Origin: Bacteroidota bacterium | GTDB lineage: Bacteria; Bacteroidota; Bacteroidia; Chitinophagales; Chitinophagaceae | Length of the DNA: 58,917 nucleotides | NCBI GenBank assembly: GCA_023416995.1 | Contig: JAEZGI010000028.1 | Coordinates: 1 to 58,917 of the forward strand | Reading direction: 5' to 3' | In this document: positions 45,078-53,886 of the stretch, in pieces | Layout of the letters: each line of letters opens with the position of its first letter | Position numbering within the stretch: the first letter of the stretch is position 1 | The notes under the pieces: generated by a model | Seen by the model: only the letters and a program-made list of their open reading frames with translations | Told to the model about the DNA's origin: nothing | Database searches by the model: none | Program-made: the position numbers and the translations under genes

Positions 45078-47441
45078 TTACTTTCTGCGGAACAATCGGT
45101 TAAAAAACCGTTTGATTGCTGGTTGTTTAGTGTCTGTTTCGAAATAACCGCTCGACTGGCCATAGCCGTAGCCATAGCCATAGCCGTAATTACCATAACT
45201 ATAATAATGTGAACTGGCTTTGATATCATTTACTAATAAACCAATGTTCGGCAACTTTTTATTTTGATATAATTCATCGATAAAATGAACCTGTTTTTTC
45301 AAAGTATAACCTACACGTACAATGTAAAAACTTGCATCAACATATTGACTCAGGGTAATAGCGTCACTTACCAGACCCACAGGAGGTGTGTCCACAATAA
45401 CCATATCATAGTTAGCCTTGACGTAGCGAAATAATTCCGTCATTTTAGGATTCAATAAGGTTTCACCAGGGTTTGGCGGTATCGGACCACATGGCAGAAC
45501 AAACAAATTTTCTACGCCAGGTACCGGTACTATTATCGACTCTATGGGTATGTTACTTACGAGATAGTTGGTTATCCCTTGCGACTTTGGTAAACCAAGA
45601 CCAGTCATGATCTTTGGTTTCCTGATATCAAATTCAAGCACGATCGTTTTTTTACCACCCAGCGCCATTACCGCGGCCGTATTGATGCTTACAAAAGATT
45701 TGCCCTCACCGCTGAAGGTTGAAGTGATAAGTATTGATGGCTTATCAATATTGTTTACAAGATACTTCAGGTTCGTGCGTATCATTCTGAATTGCTCTGT
45801 AACAACATCCCTGCGATTTTTTTGAACAAGCAATGCTGTTTTTGATTCAGCGTGGCCAATTTCTCCAAATATCGGGGCGGCGGTAACTTTGCTGATATCG
45901 GTTTTTGAATTCACTTTGTCATTCAACAATTCCTTAATATAGATAAAGCCGACAGGCAATACCAGACCCAGAAACACTGCAATGATCTTTGTATTCAGCG
46001 GCTTAGGTGTGACGGGAAGCCAGTTTATCAGCGCCTCATCCACTATCTGTGAATTTGAAATAGTTGCAGCCTGGGAAATAAGCGTTTGCTCTCTTGTCTG
46101 GAACAGGAACAGGTAAAGTGTTTCTTTGATCTTTTGCTGACGTGATATTTCCAGCAACTCTTTTTCACGAATAGGTACCGCTGCGATATTAGCATTATAT
46201 TGATTGGCCTTTTCTCTCGATTTTGCCAATTCAATATCTGCTCTTGAAATCAGATTTCGCAGATTCTCCAATAAGTCGGAGCGGATTTTCTGAATTTGAA
46301 TATCCAGTCTCTTAATAGCAGGATTCTCACTAGTGGTAGTTGGAAGCTTTGCAGCACGTTCTAGTTGTAACTCATTGTATTGACCCACCTGCACGAGTAA
46401 TGATGGCTCACTAACTCCCAATGTGGTGGGCACAACGGTGTATTGATTTTTACTATCTGCAATATATTCCTGCAGATATTTTATAACGCTTTTCTGAACC
46501 TCCTGTGTTGCTATTTGTGTTTCAAGCGCTGACTGGTTACCTATATATATCTGGGATTGAGCTTCGAGATTGGCTATGCCTTTGTCCTGCTTATATTGTT
46601 GCAGACTTTTTTCAACATCACCTAATTCCTTTGTGATAATATCTAACCTTTCATTAATGAAAGCGATTGTTTGTGAAGTCATTTGGCGCCGGTCCTCAAC
46701 GTTCAATTTTTGGTATTCTACCATCAGTTGGTTGAGAATGTCTTTGCCAAGCAACGGTTGCGGAGTAAGATAAGTCAGATCGAGAATGTTTGTTTGCTCC
46801 TTGGTTGGGGCAACGCCGAGTCCACCGAGTACAAAGAAAGCAGCATTCTGTAGTGGCTCCCAGGTAAGAATGTGTTCCTTATACTGAACTGCTGCGAAAA
46901 TGCTGTCAATCTTAACAATGCGGAATGTTCCGTTGTTATTCTCAAAAGGTTCACCAAAAGTATAAGTTTTCGATTCTTCCGAATTAAGTTTATAGGTGTT
47001 ATCATCCTGAACAAACACGCGAAAACTGAACGGATTAGTTGAATCCTTCAGCTTAATTATATCGAGTTCCACCGGGCCGCCAGGGTAATTCTGATGTGTT
47101 TTAATATTCCCTTCTGTGTAGGATCTTTGTTGAAGACCTAATGATAAGGCGACTCTTTTAGCAAGATTAAGTGATTTTAAAATTTGGATTTCATTTGCAA
47201 CATTGCTTTTGCCCTGATTAAAAAACAGGTTCTCAAGATCTTCGTTTGCACCTGACTGTGGATTCGTTTTGATCAGGAGACTGGCCCTGGTGTGATACAC
47301 AGGCACTGTATAACGAAGATACAGGTAGGCAATGGCCAATGCAATGCCAACAGACACAATAATAAGGGGGAGGTACCTTATATATCTTGAAATAAAGTCG
47401 CGTGCCGTTATTTTGACGTTACCGCTCTCAGTAGAATTCAT
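45078..47441 (-). CDS. Polysaccharide biosynthesis tyrosine autokinase (Wzc/BY-kinase)
   Basis: 787 residues. A Wzz-type periplasmic domain lies between TM1 (about 23-42) and TM2 (485-502). The cytoplasmic BY-kinase has Walker A TSTFSGEGKS (573-582), Walker A' VLEFDIRKPK (601-610) and Walker B VIVDTPP (681-687). The tail is rich in Gly-Tyr repeats (GNYGYGYGYGYG), the autophosphorylation cluster. It regulates chain length and export with the OPX protein. The matching PHP phosphatase is encoded at 9551-10291. Confidence 0.95.
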   Translation of the reverse strand: MNSTESGNVKITARDFISRYIRYLPLIIVSVGIALAIAYLYLRYTVPVYHTRASLLIKTNPQSGANEDLENLFFNQGKSNVANEIQILKSLNLAKRVALSLGLQQRSYTEGNIKTHQNYPGGPVELDIIKLKDSTNPFSFRVFVQDDNTYKLNSEESKTYTFGEPFENNNGTFRIVKIDSIFAAVQYKEHILTWEPLQNAAFFVLGGLGVAPTKEQTNILDLTYLTPQPLLGKDILNQLMVEYQKLNVEDRRQMTSQTIAFINERLDIITKELGDVEKSLQQYKQDKGIANLEAQSQIYIGNQSALETQIATQEVQKSVIKYLQEYIADSKNQYTVVPTTLGVSEPSLLVQVGQYNELQLERAAKLPTTTSENPAIKRLDIQIQKIRSDLLENLRNLISRADIELAKSREKANQYNANIAAVPIREKELLEISRQQKIKETLYLFLFQTREQTLISQAATISNSQIVDEALINWLPVTPKPLNTKIIAVFLGLVLPVGFIYIKELLNDKVNSKTDISKVTAAPIFGEIGHAESKTALLVQKNRRDVVTEQFRMIRTNLKYLVNNIDKPSILITSTFSGEGKSFVSINTAAVMALGGKKTIVLEFDIRKPKIMTGLGLPKSQGITNYLVSNIPIESIIVPVPGVENLFVLPCGPIPPNPGETLLNPKMTELFRYVKANYDMVIVDTPPVGLVSDAITLSQYVDASFYIVRVGYTLKKQVHFIDELYQNKKLPNIGLLVNDIKASSHYYSYGNYGYGYGYGYGQSSGYFETDTKQPAIKRFFNRLFRRK
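45161..45190 (-). repeat. Gly-Tyr coding repeat in the kinase tail
   Basis: On the plus strand the repeated word CATAGCC(GTAGCC) encodes alternating Tyr-Gly on the minus strand, inside the kinase gene tail. It is a coding microrepeat of substrate tyrosines, prone to length variation by slippage. Confidence 0.7.
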
Positions 47442-47472
47442 TGGTTGAATTTGGCTTGTGGAACGAATTAAA

Positions 47473-48270
47473 TTAGTTGTTTTTTAAGAGCGTGTAGATC
47501 ACAATGATAGTCGACACCAGACCAGCAAGCATCCCTGCGATCTGAATATTTCTTGTAACGGCTTGTTCATTTCCGCTTGGTTTACGTTTATTAGCTTCTA
47601 CAAAAACAACATCGTTTTGTTGGAGGTAGAAGTAGGGCGATTGAAAGATCCCAGGGTCGCGCAGATTCACCCGGCCAAATTGACGTTTGCCGTCAACTTC
47701 TCTGATAACGAGTACATTGTCGCGTCTGCCATATACAGTCAGGTCACCTGCGAGGCCGACGAGTTCGAGTATACTGAGTCTTCCTTCCGGGATAGTCACA
47801 GGTCCGGGCTTAGCCACTTCACCGATTATATTTACTTTGAAATTGAGGAATCTGATATCCGTATAGGGGTTCATCAAAAAACGTTTCAGAGAATCGTCCA
47901 TGCGCCGCATAAGTTCCAGCTTTGTCAAACCCTCTACTTTTAGACTACCAAGCCCCTGAAAACGAATATTCCCCTGTTGATCAACCAGGTAACCTGGTGA
48001 ACTCACCGTTGATCCTGCAGAAATCTGTGCCTGGTTATAAATAGTGGTAGCTTCAGGGTCATCGCTGTAAACGGTGATGGCCAGCATATCGCCAATCTGA
48101 ATTTTTGGCTCTTCGTATCGGACCACTTCATTTCCTGCCGTATCAAGATTACCCTGGAGATAAAGCAGCTCCCTACGTAATTTTCTATTCGATTCGCAGG
48201 AAACAAGCATCAGCACCCCAAGAAGCAAAGACAAGGCTGCAACCGTCTTCTGAACCTTAAATTTTAGCAT
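47473..48270 (-). CDS. Outer-membrane polysaccharide export lipoprotein (OPX, Wza-like)
   Basis: 265 residues. A lipobox-like LGVLMLVSC places the lipidated cysteine near residue 25. The Poly_export domain has IQIGDMLAITVYSDDP and a following SLBB-like block FKVNIIGEVAKPGPVTIPEG. A C-terminal hydrophobic helix (IAGMLAGLVSTIIVIYTLL) is typical of Bacteroidetes OPX proteins that cross the membrane once. It forms the outer exit route with the kinase encoded next. Confidence 0.93.
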   Translation of the reverse strand: MLKFKVQKTVAALSLLLGVLMLVSCESNRKLRRELLYLQGNLDTAGNEVVRYEEPKIQIGDMLAITVYSDDPEATTIYNQAQISAGSTVSSPGYLVDQQGNIRFQGLGSLKVEGLTKLELMRRMDDSLKRFLMNPYTDIRFLNFKVNIIGEVAKPGPVTIPEGRLSILELVGLAGDLTVYGRRDNVLVIREVDGKRQFGRVNLRDPGIFQSPYFYLQQNDVVFVEANKRKPSGNEQAVTRNIQIAGMLAGLVSTIIVIYTLLKNN

Positions 48271-48299
48271 TTATAAAAATTGACTCGTTTATAGTAAAT

Positions 48300-48815
48300 C
48301 TACCTGGGTTTTATTGATGTCACATTTGATCGCCTTAGATTTGCTATGAGTGCAAAACCAATGCTTTCGATAATAACACGCACAGTCTTTTTTGAAACCT
48401 GCAACACCTTTGCTTCCTGATCCATAAATACGCCAGTGTTGATTTTAACCCGGCCGTCCTTTTCCAAGGGAAGTTGTTCAACATCAACATTGTCGTGTTC
48501 ATTCAGGAATTTCCGGATTGTTTCTATTTCCCGGTCTTTCACTATCGCGGGTTTACCTAACCAATATACGAAGTTCACCACACCGTCCGTTAATCGAACT
48601 GCAGCTTTTTCATCCTCTTTTACCCTGACAAACAAGTATGATTTGAATAAGGGTTCCTCAACAACCTTCATTCGGTCGCTCCATTTTCGTTGCACCCTAT
48701 TTAAAGGGCAATAGCTTTCGATACCGTTTTCCGTGAGGATACTATGTGCTTTCTTTTCCCACCGATGGCGCGTATATACAACGAACCATTTCTTCTTTTC
48801 TGTTTTGTTCCGCAA
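48300..48815 (-). CDS. UpxY-type transcription antiterminator (NusG-like)
   Basis: 171 residues, TTG start, with an in-frame TAA two codons upstream and no ATG alternative. The NusG N-terminal domain has KKWFVVYTRHRWEKKAHSIL, LFKSYLFVRV and VNFVYWLGKPAIV. A KOW-like C-terminal region (about 115-170) has VKINTGVFMDQEAKVLQV and IESIGFALIANL. Family members load on RNA polymerase at the 5' leader of their own capsule operon and let it pass terminators. The matching leader with a terminator lies at 50424-50473. It is the third gene of the operon. Confidence 0.9.
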   Translation of the reverse strand: MRNKTEKKKWFVVYTRHRWEKKAHSILTENGIESYCPLNRVQRKWSDRMKVVEEPLFKSYLFVRVKEDEKAAVRLTDGVVNFVYWLGKPAIVKDREIETIRKFLNEHDNVDVEQLPLEKDGRVKINTGVFMDQEAKVLQVSKKTVRVIIESIGFALIANLRRSNVTSIKPR

Positions 48816-48822
48816 TGTTTAG

Positions 48823-49281
48823 CTATTTGGTGTTAAGCAACACGGCAGGGTTCCCGGCATATTTTCCAGGAACAGTGATGTGTTTGCTTACAACTGCGCC
48901 GGCACCGATTACTACATGATCGCAAATGTCAACAGGAAGAATGGTGACATTGGATCCGATAGACACGTTGTTACCGATTACCGTACGCTCCCATTTCGAA
49001 GGATCTCCTGCCGGGCCGCCTTCTGCAAACTTGTCATTGACGAACATTACCCCATGACCAATAAAACAATCGTTTCCCATGGATACGCCTTCGCAGATAA
49101 AGGTATGAGACTGAATTCTGCAACGATTACCAATTGTTACACCTTTCTGGATTTCAGTAAAGGGGCCAATTAAACAATGATCGCCTATTGAGCATTCGTA
49201 AATATTTACAGGTGTGATCACTGTAACATTTTCTCCGAATTTCACTTCTCTCACACCAGTATTTATGAGAATTGGTTCCAT
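48823..49281 (-). CDS. Left-handed beta-helix acetyltransferase (WbpD-like)
   Basis: 152 residues built of hexapeptide repeats such as IGDHCLIGPFTEIQKGVTIG and VIGNNVSIGSNVTILPVDIC. The loop GHGVMFVNDKFAEGGPAG matches the WbpD family, which N-acetylates UDP-3-amino-glucuronate derivatives with acetyl-CoA. It lies directly after the WbpB-like dehydrogenase. The third enzyme normally required, a WbpE aminotransferase, is not in the window. Confidence 0.82.
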   Translation of the reverse strand: MEPILINTGVREVKFGENVTVITPVNIYECSIGDHCLIGPFTEIQKGVTIGNRCRIQSHTFICEGVSMGNDCFIGHGVMFVNDKFAEGGPAGDPSKWERTVIGNNVSIGSNVTILPVDICDHVVIGAGAVVSKHITVPGKYAGNPAVLLNTK

Positions 49282-49296
49282 AGATTAAATAATGGA

Positions 49297-50337
49297 CTAT
49301 CGTGCCGAGGTCATCAACGGCGATCGCGCTTTTGCATATATTCTGTTGATGATTTCCACCGTCTTAAGACCGTCCTCGGGACTGGTTGTCATCTTAGCTT
49401 TATTTTGTAAGACTTCTATCACGTTATCGAACACTTTGTCATGGTTGCTCATAGAGCCTGAATAACCTCCATAGGTATTCGCCGGATTACCTTCAGAATG
49501 CTCGGGTATTTCGTAATTTTCTATTTTGCAGTATTCAATGTTGTTCAGATACTGGCCACCTATTTTAAGTGTTCCCTTCTCACCAAAAACAGTTAGTGAT
49601 CCCTCCATATTACATGCATAACTGTTTACCGTATAATTAACCGCACCGATTGCACCTTGCCGAAAACTGAGCATGATAATCCCGGTATCCTCAAATTCTA
49701 TAATGCCCTCGTGGGCATAGTTCGCTGTAATTGCCTCTAGTTCGATTATATCGCCGAAAAGCCAGACCAATAAGTCAATAAAATGGCTGAATTGGGTAAA
49801 CAGGGTGCCGCCATCAAGCTGTTTTGTGCCGTGCCAGTTGTCATGGTAGTAATGAGGTCCCCTGTTCCAGAAACAGTTAAGTTGAATACTGAAGATCCTA
49901 CCAAGCCTATTTTCGTTCAGTATGTTCCTCAGGGTAATTACAGGTGGATTGTACCTGTTCTGTTTGACAACAAACAATTTTTTTCCCGCAACCTCGGCGG
50001 CCCGCATCATGTCCAGGCAATCAGCGACAGTTAGTGCCATAGGTTTTTCGCAAATCACATGCGCCCCATAATTCAAGGCTGTTATCGAGTGTTTCGCGTG
50101 CAGACCATTGGGTGTACATACCGAAACGAGGTCGAGCTCCGGGTGGCGGGCAAACATAGTCTCAAGGTTTTGATAGAACGGAACCTTGTAGCGGTCTGCC
50201 ATAATCTTTGCTTTTGCCTCATCCACATCACACACGGCAACCAGCTTACCTTTCGAGACCATCTGCTGAGCGTGGGTGGCTGCTATCTTACCACATCCTA
50301 TAATGCCAAACGACAGCTTTCTATCCGCCATGCCCAT
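49297..50337 (-). CDS. Gfo/Idh/MocA-family dehydrogenase (WbpB/WlbA-like)
   Basis: 346 residues (a second ATG at 50331). The Rossmann motif GIIGCGKIAATHAQQM, then VSVCTPNGLHAKHSITAL and HVICEKPMALT (catalytic Lys in EKP). KQNRYNPPVITLRNIL and WHGTKQLDGGTLFTQFSHFI are WbpB/WlbA-type features. These enzymes oxidise UDP-GlcNAcA at C-3. It is the first gene of the EPS operon, 270 nt from its predicted promoter. Confidence 0.9.
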   Translation of the reverse strand: MGMADRKLSFGIIGCGKIAATHAQQMVSKGKLVAVCDVDEAKAKIMADRYKVPFYQNLETMFARHPELDLVSVCTPNGLHAKHSITALNYGAHVICEKPMALTVADCLDMMRAAEVAGKKLFVVKQNRYNPPVITLRNILNENRLGRIFSIQLNCFWNRGPHYYHDNWHGTKQLDGGTLFTQFSHFIDLLVWLFGDIIELEAITANYAHEGIIEFEDTGIIMLSFRQGAIGAVNYTVNSYACNMEGSLTVFGEKGTLKIGGQYLNNIEYCKIENYEIPEHSEGNPANTYGGYSGSMSNHDKVFDNVIEVLQNKAKMTTSPEDGLKTVEIINRIYAKARSPLMTSAR

Positions 50338-50423
50338 TTAATTGTTGGCAGAGCTTCGCCATGCCAGTCACATTCCTTGATGGTAACTGCTTGTTAATCA
50401 AACTGTTAAAGTTTCTTTTCTAT

Positions 50424-50473
50424 GAAAAACAAAAAGGGTATAAGCCAGCATAAATGATGCGTTCTTATACCCT
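50424..50473 (-). terminator. Leader terminator (attenuator) of the EPS operon
   Basis: On the minus strand AGGGTATAAG and CTTATACCCT form a perfect 10-bp stem with an inner GCAT/ATGC pair in the loop, followed by TTTTTGTTTTTC. It lies about 90 bases before the first EPS ATG and inside the predicted leader. A terminator in front of the first gene makes sense only as an attenuator, overcome by the operon's UpxY protein. Confidence 0.75.
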
Positions 50474-50580
50474 CCATTAATTATTGTACACGAGCAAAAG
50501 CTTCGGAAATATACATGTATGCTTTTCTAGAATATTAGTAATCATCGCCGCACTCCCTTATCAAAGGCCCCATGAACTAA

Positions 50581-50605
50581 CAGTTACTGTATGACCCCGT
50601 AACTG
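50581..50605 (-). promoter_or_regulatory. Promoter-proximal hairpin in the EPS leader
   Basis: CAGTTAC and GTAACTG form a 7-bp stem with an 11-base loop (minus strand) beginning a few bases after the predicted start site. Leader hairpins near the 5' end are the recognition feature of LoaP/UpxY-type antiterminators. The assignment is inference. Confidence 0.4.
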
Positions 50606-50616
50606 TTTCACGCGGG

Positions 50617-50624
50617 CAAATATA
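50617..50624 (-). promoter_or_regulatory. -7 element of the EPS operon promoter
   Basis: The minus strand reads TATATTTG, a perfect TAnnTTTG. Transcription would start near 50610, giving a leader of about 270 nt. I see no clear TTG at the ideal -33 distance; the upstream sequence is A/T-rich. Confidence 0.5.
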
Positions 50625-50944
50625 CGTGATTTGATATTTTATAATTTAAAAGTTCCTTCGGAAAATCCGCTTAGAAGTTCTTTAAATCAATTCGTATGGC
50701 GAGTTTATCAGTCACAGACGGTGCTCTTTAACAAATGTCAGGCCGGAATCGAAAGTGACGATCGTCTGATCAGTTTTTGCTATTACTACAGGGGAAACGT
50801 CAACGCCATCGGTCTAATCGTAAACCCCTAGTTAACCAGAGCATTAACCACATTTTAATCTGATTACGACCGAGGTTCTGTTGAGTTAACGGAATTTCAA
50901 GCCCCTTTCCAATTAATATTTCCCACTCATATTGAAGATATTTT

Positions 50945-52495
50945 ATGGCAATCAGATTTATTTTATGCAGAAATTGGTTTGCAAAGGCGGCTTTATCGAT
51001 TACTCTGCTTGTTTCGATCCAGGCATGTAAAAAAGAGTACATCACCGAACAAACCATTGTAGCACCACCTCCGGCTGATGAAAATGCTATTTTGACTAAG
51101 TTCTGGCTTTCCCCGGACGTTAACGCTGACTACATACACGATAGCATCGTATTCGATATTAATGGAAGTCTGATTACCGGGCGCATCCCCTATTACTCAA
51201 GCGTGAAGGCGCTCGTGCCTTCATTTGAGACCAATGGTGAAAAGGTGATGGTGAATGGAGTCGCACAAACCAGTGGAAGCTCAAGCCAGGATTTTGGAAC
51301 CACTGTACAATACACAGTGGCGGGGAAAAATGGTGCAGAGTCGCAGTATTCCGTAAACCTGATTAATTTCACAGGTCTTCCTGTACTCAAAATTAACACT
51401 GTCGGGGACGCACCCGTTACTACAAAAGATACCTACGTAAACGGCACTTTGAAGTTTGATGGCGCAGGACTGTTTGCTGACGCAGAAACGCCGTTGCAAA
51501 TAAGAGGCAGAGGCAACTCGACCTGGGGTATGCCGAAAAAACCATACAAGCTCAAGCTTGGTACCAAGCAATCGTTTTTCAATGCACCCGAAAGTAAAGA
51601 CTGGGTGCTGCTGGCAAATTATACAGACAAATCCCAACTTCGGAATGATCTGGCGTTGTTCATGGGCAGTATTAGCGAACTCGAGTGGACACCAAGGTCA
51701 CATTTTGTAGAATTGTTTTTGAATGAGGTTTACCAGGGAACCTACCAGTTATGCGAAGGCATAGAAGTTGGAGAAGATCGTGTAAACATTACCGATGAAG
51801 GCTTTTTATTAGAGGTGGATCAGGAAAACAGAATGGAACCTGACGATGTTTATTTTAAAACAGGTATATTTCTTCTAAATATTAAAGAGCCCGAGGTTTC
51901 AAAAGATGATGCCAAGTATAATTTTATCAAAAATCATGTAATTACAATCCAGAGCACACTATACGGAGCCAACTTTAAAGATCCCGAAAACGGGTATGCC
52001 AAATATTTGGATGTGGCTAGTTTTGTTGACTGGTTTTTAATAAATGAGATTTCCAAAAATAATGATGCAGCTTTTGTCACTAGTTGCTATATGAATATGG
52101 CTCCAGGTGGCAAACTAAAAATGGGCCCACTGTGGGATTTCGATATAGCCTTTGGAAATATTAACTACAATGGTAACAATAGCCCTCAAGGATTCTGGGT
52201 TCAGGGTGCACCATGGATAGCCCGGCTATTCCAGGATCCGGCATTTGTTGAAAAGGTAAAGACCCGCTTCGCATACTTCAAATCAAAAAAGCAGGAGATT
52301 TTTAACGAAATAAATAAAAACGCCACCAGTCTGAAGTGGTCGGCTTTGGAGAACAATAACCGCTGGAGAACATTGTATGCGCAAACATGGCCAAACTATG
52401 CCATCTGGGGTTCTTATGATAATGAAGTAATGTATTTGAAGAACTGGTTAAATGCAAGAATGGATTGGCTTGAAGGGGCGCTTAACGGTTTATAG
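50945..52495 (+). CDS. CotH-like kinase lipoprotein
   Basis: 516 residues. A signal peptide ends in the lipobox SIQAC (Cys28), so it is a lipoprotein. After a ~120-residue cadherin-like N-terminal part, the CotH domain has IRGRGNSTWGMPKKPYKLKL, DWVLLANYTDKSQLRNDLAL, VELFLNEVYQGTYQLCEGIE and the active-site LLEVD. KMGPLWDFDIAFGN closes the core. CotH proteins are atypical secreted kinases. Divergent from the EPS operon, it may phosphorylate surface proteins. Its stop overlaps the convergent gene's 3' end by 14 bases. Confidence 0.88.
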   Translation: MAIRFILCRNWFAKAALSITLLVSIQACKKEYITEQTIVAPPPADENAILTKFWLSPDVNADYIHDSIVFDINGSLITGRIPYYSSVKALVPSFETNGEKVMVNGVAQTSGSSSQDFGTTVQYTVAGKNGAESQYSVNLINFTGLPVLKINTVGDAPVTTKDTYVNGTLKFDGAGLFADAETPLQIRGRGNSTWGMPKKPYKLKLGTKQSFFNAPESKDWVLLANYTDKSQLRNDLALFMGSISELEWTPRSHFVELFLNEVYQGTYQLCEGIEVGEDRVNITDEGFLLEVDQENRMEPDDVYFKTGIFLLNIKEPEVSKDDAKYNFIKNHVITIQSTLYGANFKDPENGYAKYLDVASFVDWFLINEISKNNDAAFVTSCYMNMAPGGKLKMGPLWDFDIAFGNINYNGNNSPQGFWVQGAPWIARLFQDPAFVEKVKTRFAYFKSKKQEIFNEINKNATSLKWSALENNNRWRTLYAQTWPNYAIWGSYDNEVMYLKNWLNARMDWLEGALNGL

Positions 52496-53795
52496 ATTTA
52501 CCGACTGTGCCGCCGGAAACACTGGCGGCACGGTTCTTTACTAATCCCGTTTCAACTAGCTGGTCGAAGAACAATAACGCATCCCAATATGGAATACCGA
52601 TACGATTACATATGTCGACAAAATCATTTGTTCCATCGCAATAAGCCAGAAAGTTCATCATGTTTCTAACTACCAATCCGGAACTCCTGGTAGAGAGTAG
52701 CGGATATAAACCACGCTTGCCTAACTGAGGTTCACCCATCACCTGAACAACGGGCCGGCAATTGACTTCAAAAAGTTCAAGACATCTACGATACATTTCA
52801 AAAGATTCACTAAGGCCGACTTCAGTAACGAAGTTGAAGTTATCGAGCGAAGTATGATACTCCGCGTATTCACCAAACTTCGATCGCAATATGCTGCAAA
52901 TGGGAAGGTCCACACCGGGCGCGCAATACTGCCGCTCATCACTCCCGCGGTCGAGATAAGTATATTTCCTGAACGGTCCGGAATGACCAAGTACATGTAA
53001 AGCTATTTTGTCAGAAAGGTTATCACCATAGCGGGATGGCAGGTATGAGAAAAGCCCTTCGTCTCCAACACAGGATATATTGAAGCCGCCAATAACCTTT
53101 TCTTTCAAATGATCAACATGATAATGGAGATAGGTGATGGCACCGATTGTCTCAGGAACAAACACGAAACGGTAGGTATAGCGATGCGACTTTTTTTCCA
53201 ACATCCATTTTGCGAGGAAGGCAGATATGACCATTCCGCTTAATTCATTATTCACCATCGAAGGATGACAGATATAAGTGGAGATAAAAATCTCTTCCTC
53301 TGTTTGCCCTGGTATTACGAGGTCTGCGTACGTTAAAGAGCCATCACACAAGCTGCTTTTGATTACAACATGAAAGCGCGAATCCCGGTTAATTTTTTGA
53401 TAGACCTCGTAAGTCAGGCAAAAGCCCCAGAATTCTCTGTAATATGAAGTGACATACGGGATCGCGTCGGGCTGGCTTTCGATCTTAAACAAATGGCTAT
53501 CGAGCTCCTCGAAAGTTAAAACCGCATCTACCGGTATCGAATAACCGACGATATGGAGATTATGATCCTTAAAGTCTACAATTTTTTTATTGGTTTGGAG
53601 GTCGACGATATAAGCCTCAGTAATGTTCCATTCTTTGGGGATGCTCCAATCTAATACTTTTGTGCCGGAGGGCACCTCGCGGACATCGATAGGAATGTAT
53701 TCCTGTAGAATGTCCAGTGACTTGCGTACTCCATCACCAGTGATACTTCGGTTAAGTGGATAAAGCCGATGGCAAAGTTCAATCATCGTACCCAT
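52482..53795 (-). CDS. DUF4910-type aminopeptidase-fold protein with C-terminal winged helix
   Basis: 437 residues. The N-terminus ELCHRLYPLNRSITGDGVRK is the signature of this group (DUF2172/DUF4910). The M28-like core has STYICHPSMVNNELSG, FVPETIGA, RGSDERQYCAPGVDLP and EYHTSLDN, giving metal-ligand candidates His, Glu and His in order. The last ~90 residues look like a winged helix (NDFVDICNRIGIPYWDALLF). Members are frequent in O-antigen and capsule loci, with no established reaction known to me. It is followed downstream by the convergent CotH gene. Confidence 0.8.
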   Translation of the reverse strand: MGTMIELCHRLYPLNRSITGDGVRKSLDILQEYIPIDVREVPSGTKVLDWSIPKEWNITEAYIVDLQTNKKIVDFKDHNLHIVGYSIPVDAVLTFEELDSHLFKIESQPDAIPYVTSYYREFWGFCLTYEVYQKINRDSRFHVVIKSSLCDGSLTYADLVIPGQTEEEIFISTYICHPSMVNNELSGMVISAFLAKWMLEKKSHRYTYRFVFVPETIGAITYLHYHVDHLKEKVIGGFNISCVGDEGLFSYLPSRYGDNLSDKIALHVLGHSGPFRKYTYLDRGSDERQYCAPGVDLPICSILRSKFGEYAEYHTSLDNFNFVTEVGLSESFEMYRRCLELFEVNCRPVVQVMGEPQLGKRGLYPLLSTRSSGLVVRNMMNFLAYCDGTNDFVDICNRIGIPYWDALLFFDQLVETGLVKNRAASVSGGTVGKSINR

Positions 53796-53886
53796 AAAAT
53801 ACTCTTAAAACGTATCTGATAGACCCCTCTTTATAACAAAAAGTTTCATAACAGGCTCGATCTGATTCGTTAGTTGCAAGATAGGA

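Larger units (their letters stand above)
50338..50944. other. Divergent intergenic region / EPS leader
   Basis: About 600 bases between the first EPS gene and the CotH-like gene. The half nearest the EPS operon holds, in transcription order, the -7 element (50617-50624), a promoter-proximal hairpin (50581-50605), a palindrome ATACATGTAT near 50512-50521 and an intrinsic terminator (50424-50473). The CotH-proximal part holds A/T-rich sequence with no recognised promoter. No gene is apparent. Confidence 0.6.

Noticed and set aside
45161..45190. DNA microrepeat as a non-coding element
   Set aside because: It encodes the Gly-Tyr tail of the tyrosine kinase.
48300..48815. Housekeeping NusG
   Set aside because: It lies inside the EPS operon next to Wza/Wzc and lacks ribosomal-protein or secE neighbours; UpxY-type fits better.
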